Of a stretch of 43,509 bases of DNA, positions 43,370 through 43,509 are shown piece after piece. Origin of the DNA: Clostridia bacterium (GTDB lineage Bacteria > Bacillota > Clostridia > Christensenellales > Borkfalkiaceae); NCBI GenBank assembly GCA_017505465.1, contig JAFVPE010000003.1, positions 1 through 43,509 on the forward strand, in the 5' to 3' direction. The notes beneath the pieces were generated by a model. The model made no database searches. It saw only the letters and a list, made by a program, of their open reading frames with translations, and had not been told where the DNA came from. The stretch's first letter is position 1; the number at the start of each line of letters is the position of its first letter. A program made the position numbers and the translations under genes.

Positions 43370-43509
43370 TGTTTGCCCCCTAGTTTCAAGATTTTTTCAT
43401 TTTTACGATTGATAAAAAATAAAAGCAAATCAACCGAAACAACGATTAGGTTGAAACAATAGATGATAAGTACATAAGTAAGTTGATTATTTACAATTTT
43501 ACCTATGAT
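43366..43509 (-). CDS. C-terminus of a membrane protein (partial)
   Basis: An open frame enters from the window edge with codon 1 at 43509 and ends in TGA at 43366, giving 47 residues. It contains one clear hydrophobic segment (TYVLIIYCFNLIVVSVDLLL) followed by a basic tail (FFINRKNEKILKLGGKQ), as at the end of a polytopic protein with its C-terminus inside. The ATGA overlap with the SGNH-like gene argues it is real. It could be an acyltransferase of the MBOAT or type 3 class, but too little is visible to say. Confidence 0.6.
   Translation of the reverse strand: MIGKIVNNQLTYVLIIYCFNLIVVSVDLLLFFINRKNEKILKLGGKQ

Overview
The window looks like chromosomal DNA of a Gram-positive-type anaerobe, most likely a gut member of Clostridia (Bacillota). 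Supporting signs are strong GGAGG ribosome-binding sites, near-consensus sigma-A promoters with 17-bp spacers, a clostridial-type fused PurL, lipoprotein sugar-binding components and giant secreted proteins with Ig-like domains. Finer taxonomy cannot be read from the sequence. Every convincing gene lies on the minus strand, so transcription runs from high to low coordinates.

Right edge (about 42.6-43.5 kb): the C-terminus of a membrane protein overlaps a small SGNH-like protein by 4 bp, followed by a terminator. Between the terminator and the gene is a short stretch resembling a decayed tRNA 3' end.

Carbohydrate locus (14.4-42.4 kb): a cytoplasmic GH2 beta-mannosidase-like enzyme has its own promoter. 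Next comes what looks like one operon of about 25 kb: solute-binding lipoprotein, two sugar ABC permeases, a 1005-residue secreted Ig-like protein, a DUF4838 lipoprotein, a 2378-residue lipoprotein, a 36-residue small ORF and a 2948-residue secreted protein. The two giants share an unrecognised repeat domain (10 and 9 copies). One giant also carries a DUF4886/SGNH esterase-like domain and the other a DUF4838 domain. The GH2 and transporter promoters carry the same two DNA motifs in the same places, so one regulator probably controls both. My reading is a glycan capture, processing and import system: surface proteins bind and trim a polysaccharide, the ABC transporter imports fragments, and GH2 cleaves them inside the cell.

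Middle (11.8-14.3 kb): a class I glutamine amidotransferase (peptidase C26) and an ABC-2 ATPase/permease pair, each with a clear promoter.

Purine operon (2.1-11.7 kb): purE-purC-purF-purM-purN-purD-purL, tightly packed behind a leader that holds a small ORF and a terminator-like hairpin. PurF lacks the N-terminal nucleophile cysteine and the oxyanion-hole asparagine of its glutaminase domain, so it is probably ammonia-dependent. purK, purB and purH are not in the window.

Left edge (0-2 kb): a CpsB/YwqE-type PHP phosphatase, a DUF1858 redox-disulfide protein, a Sir2 deacylase and tRNA-Glu(CTC).
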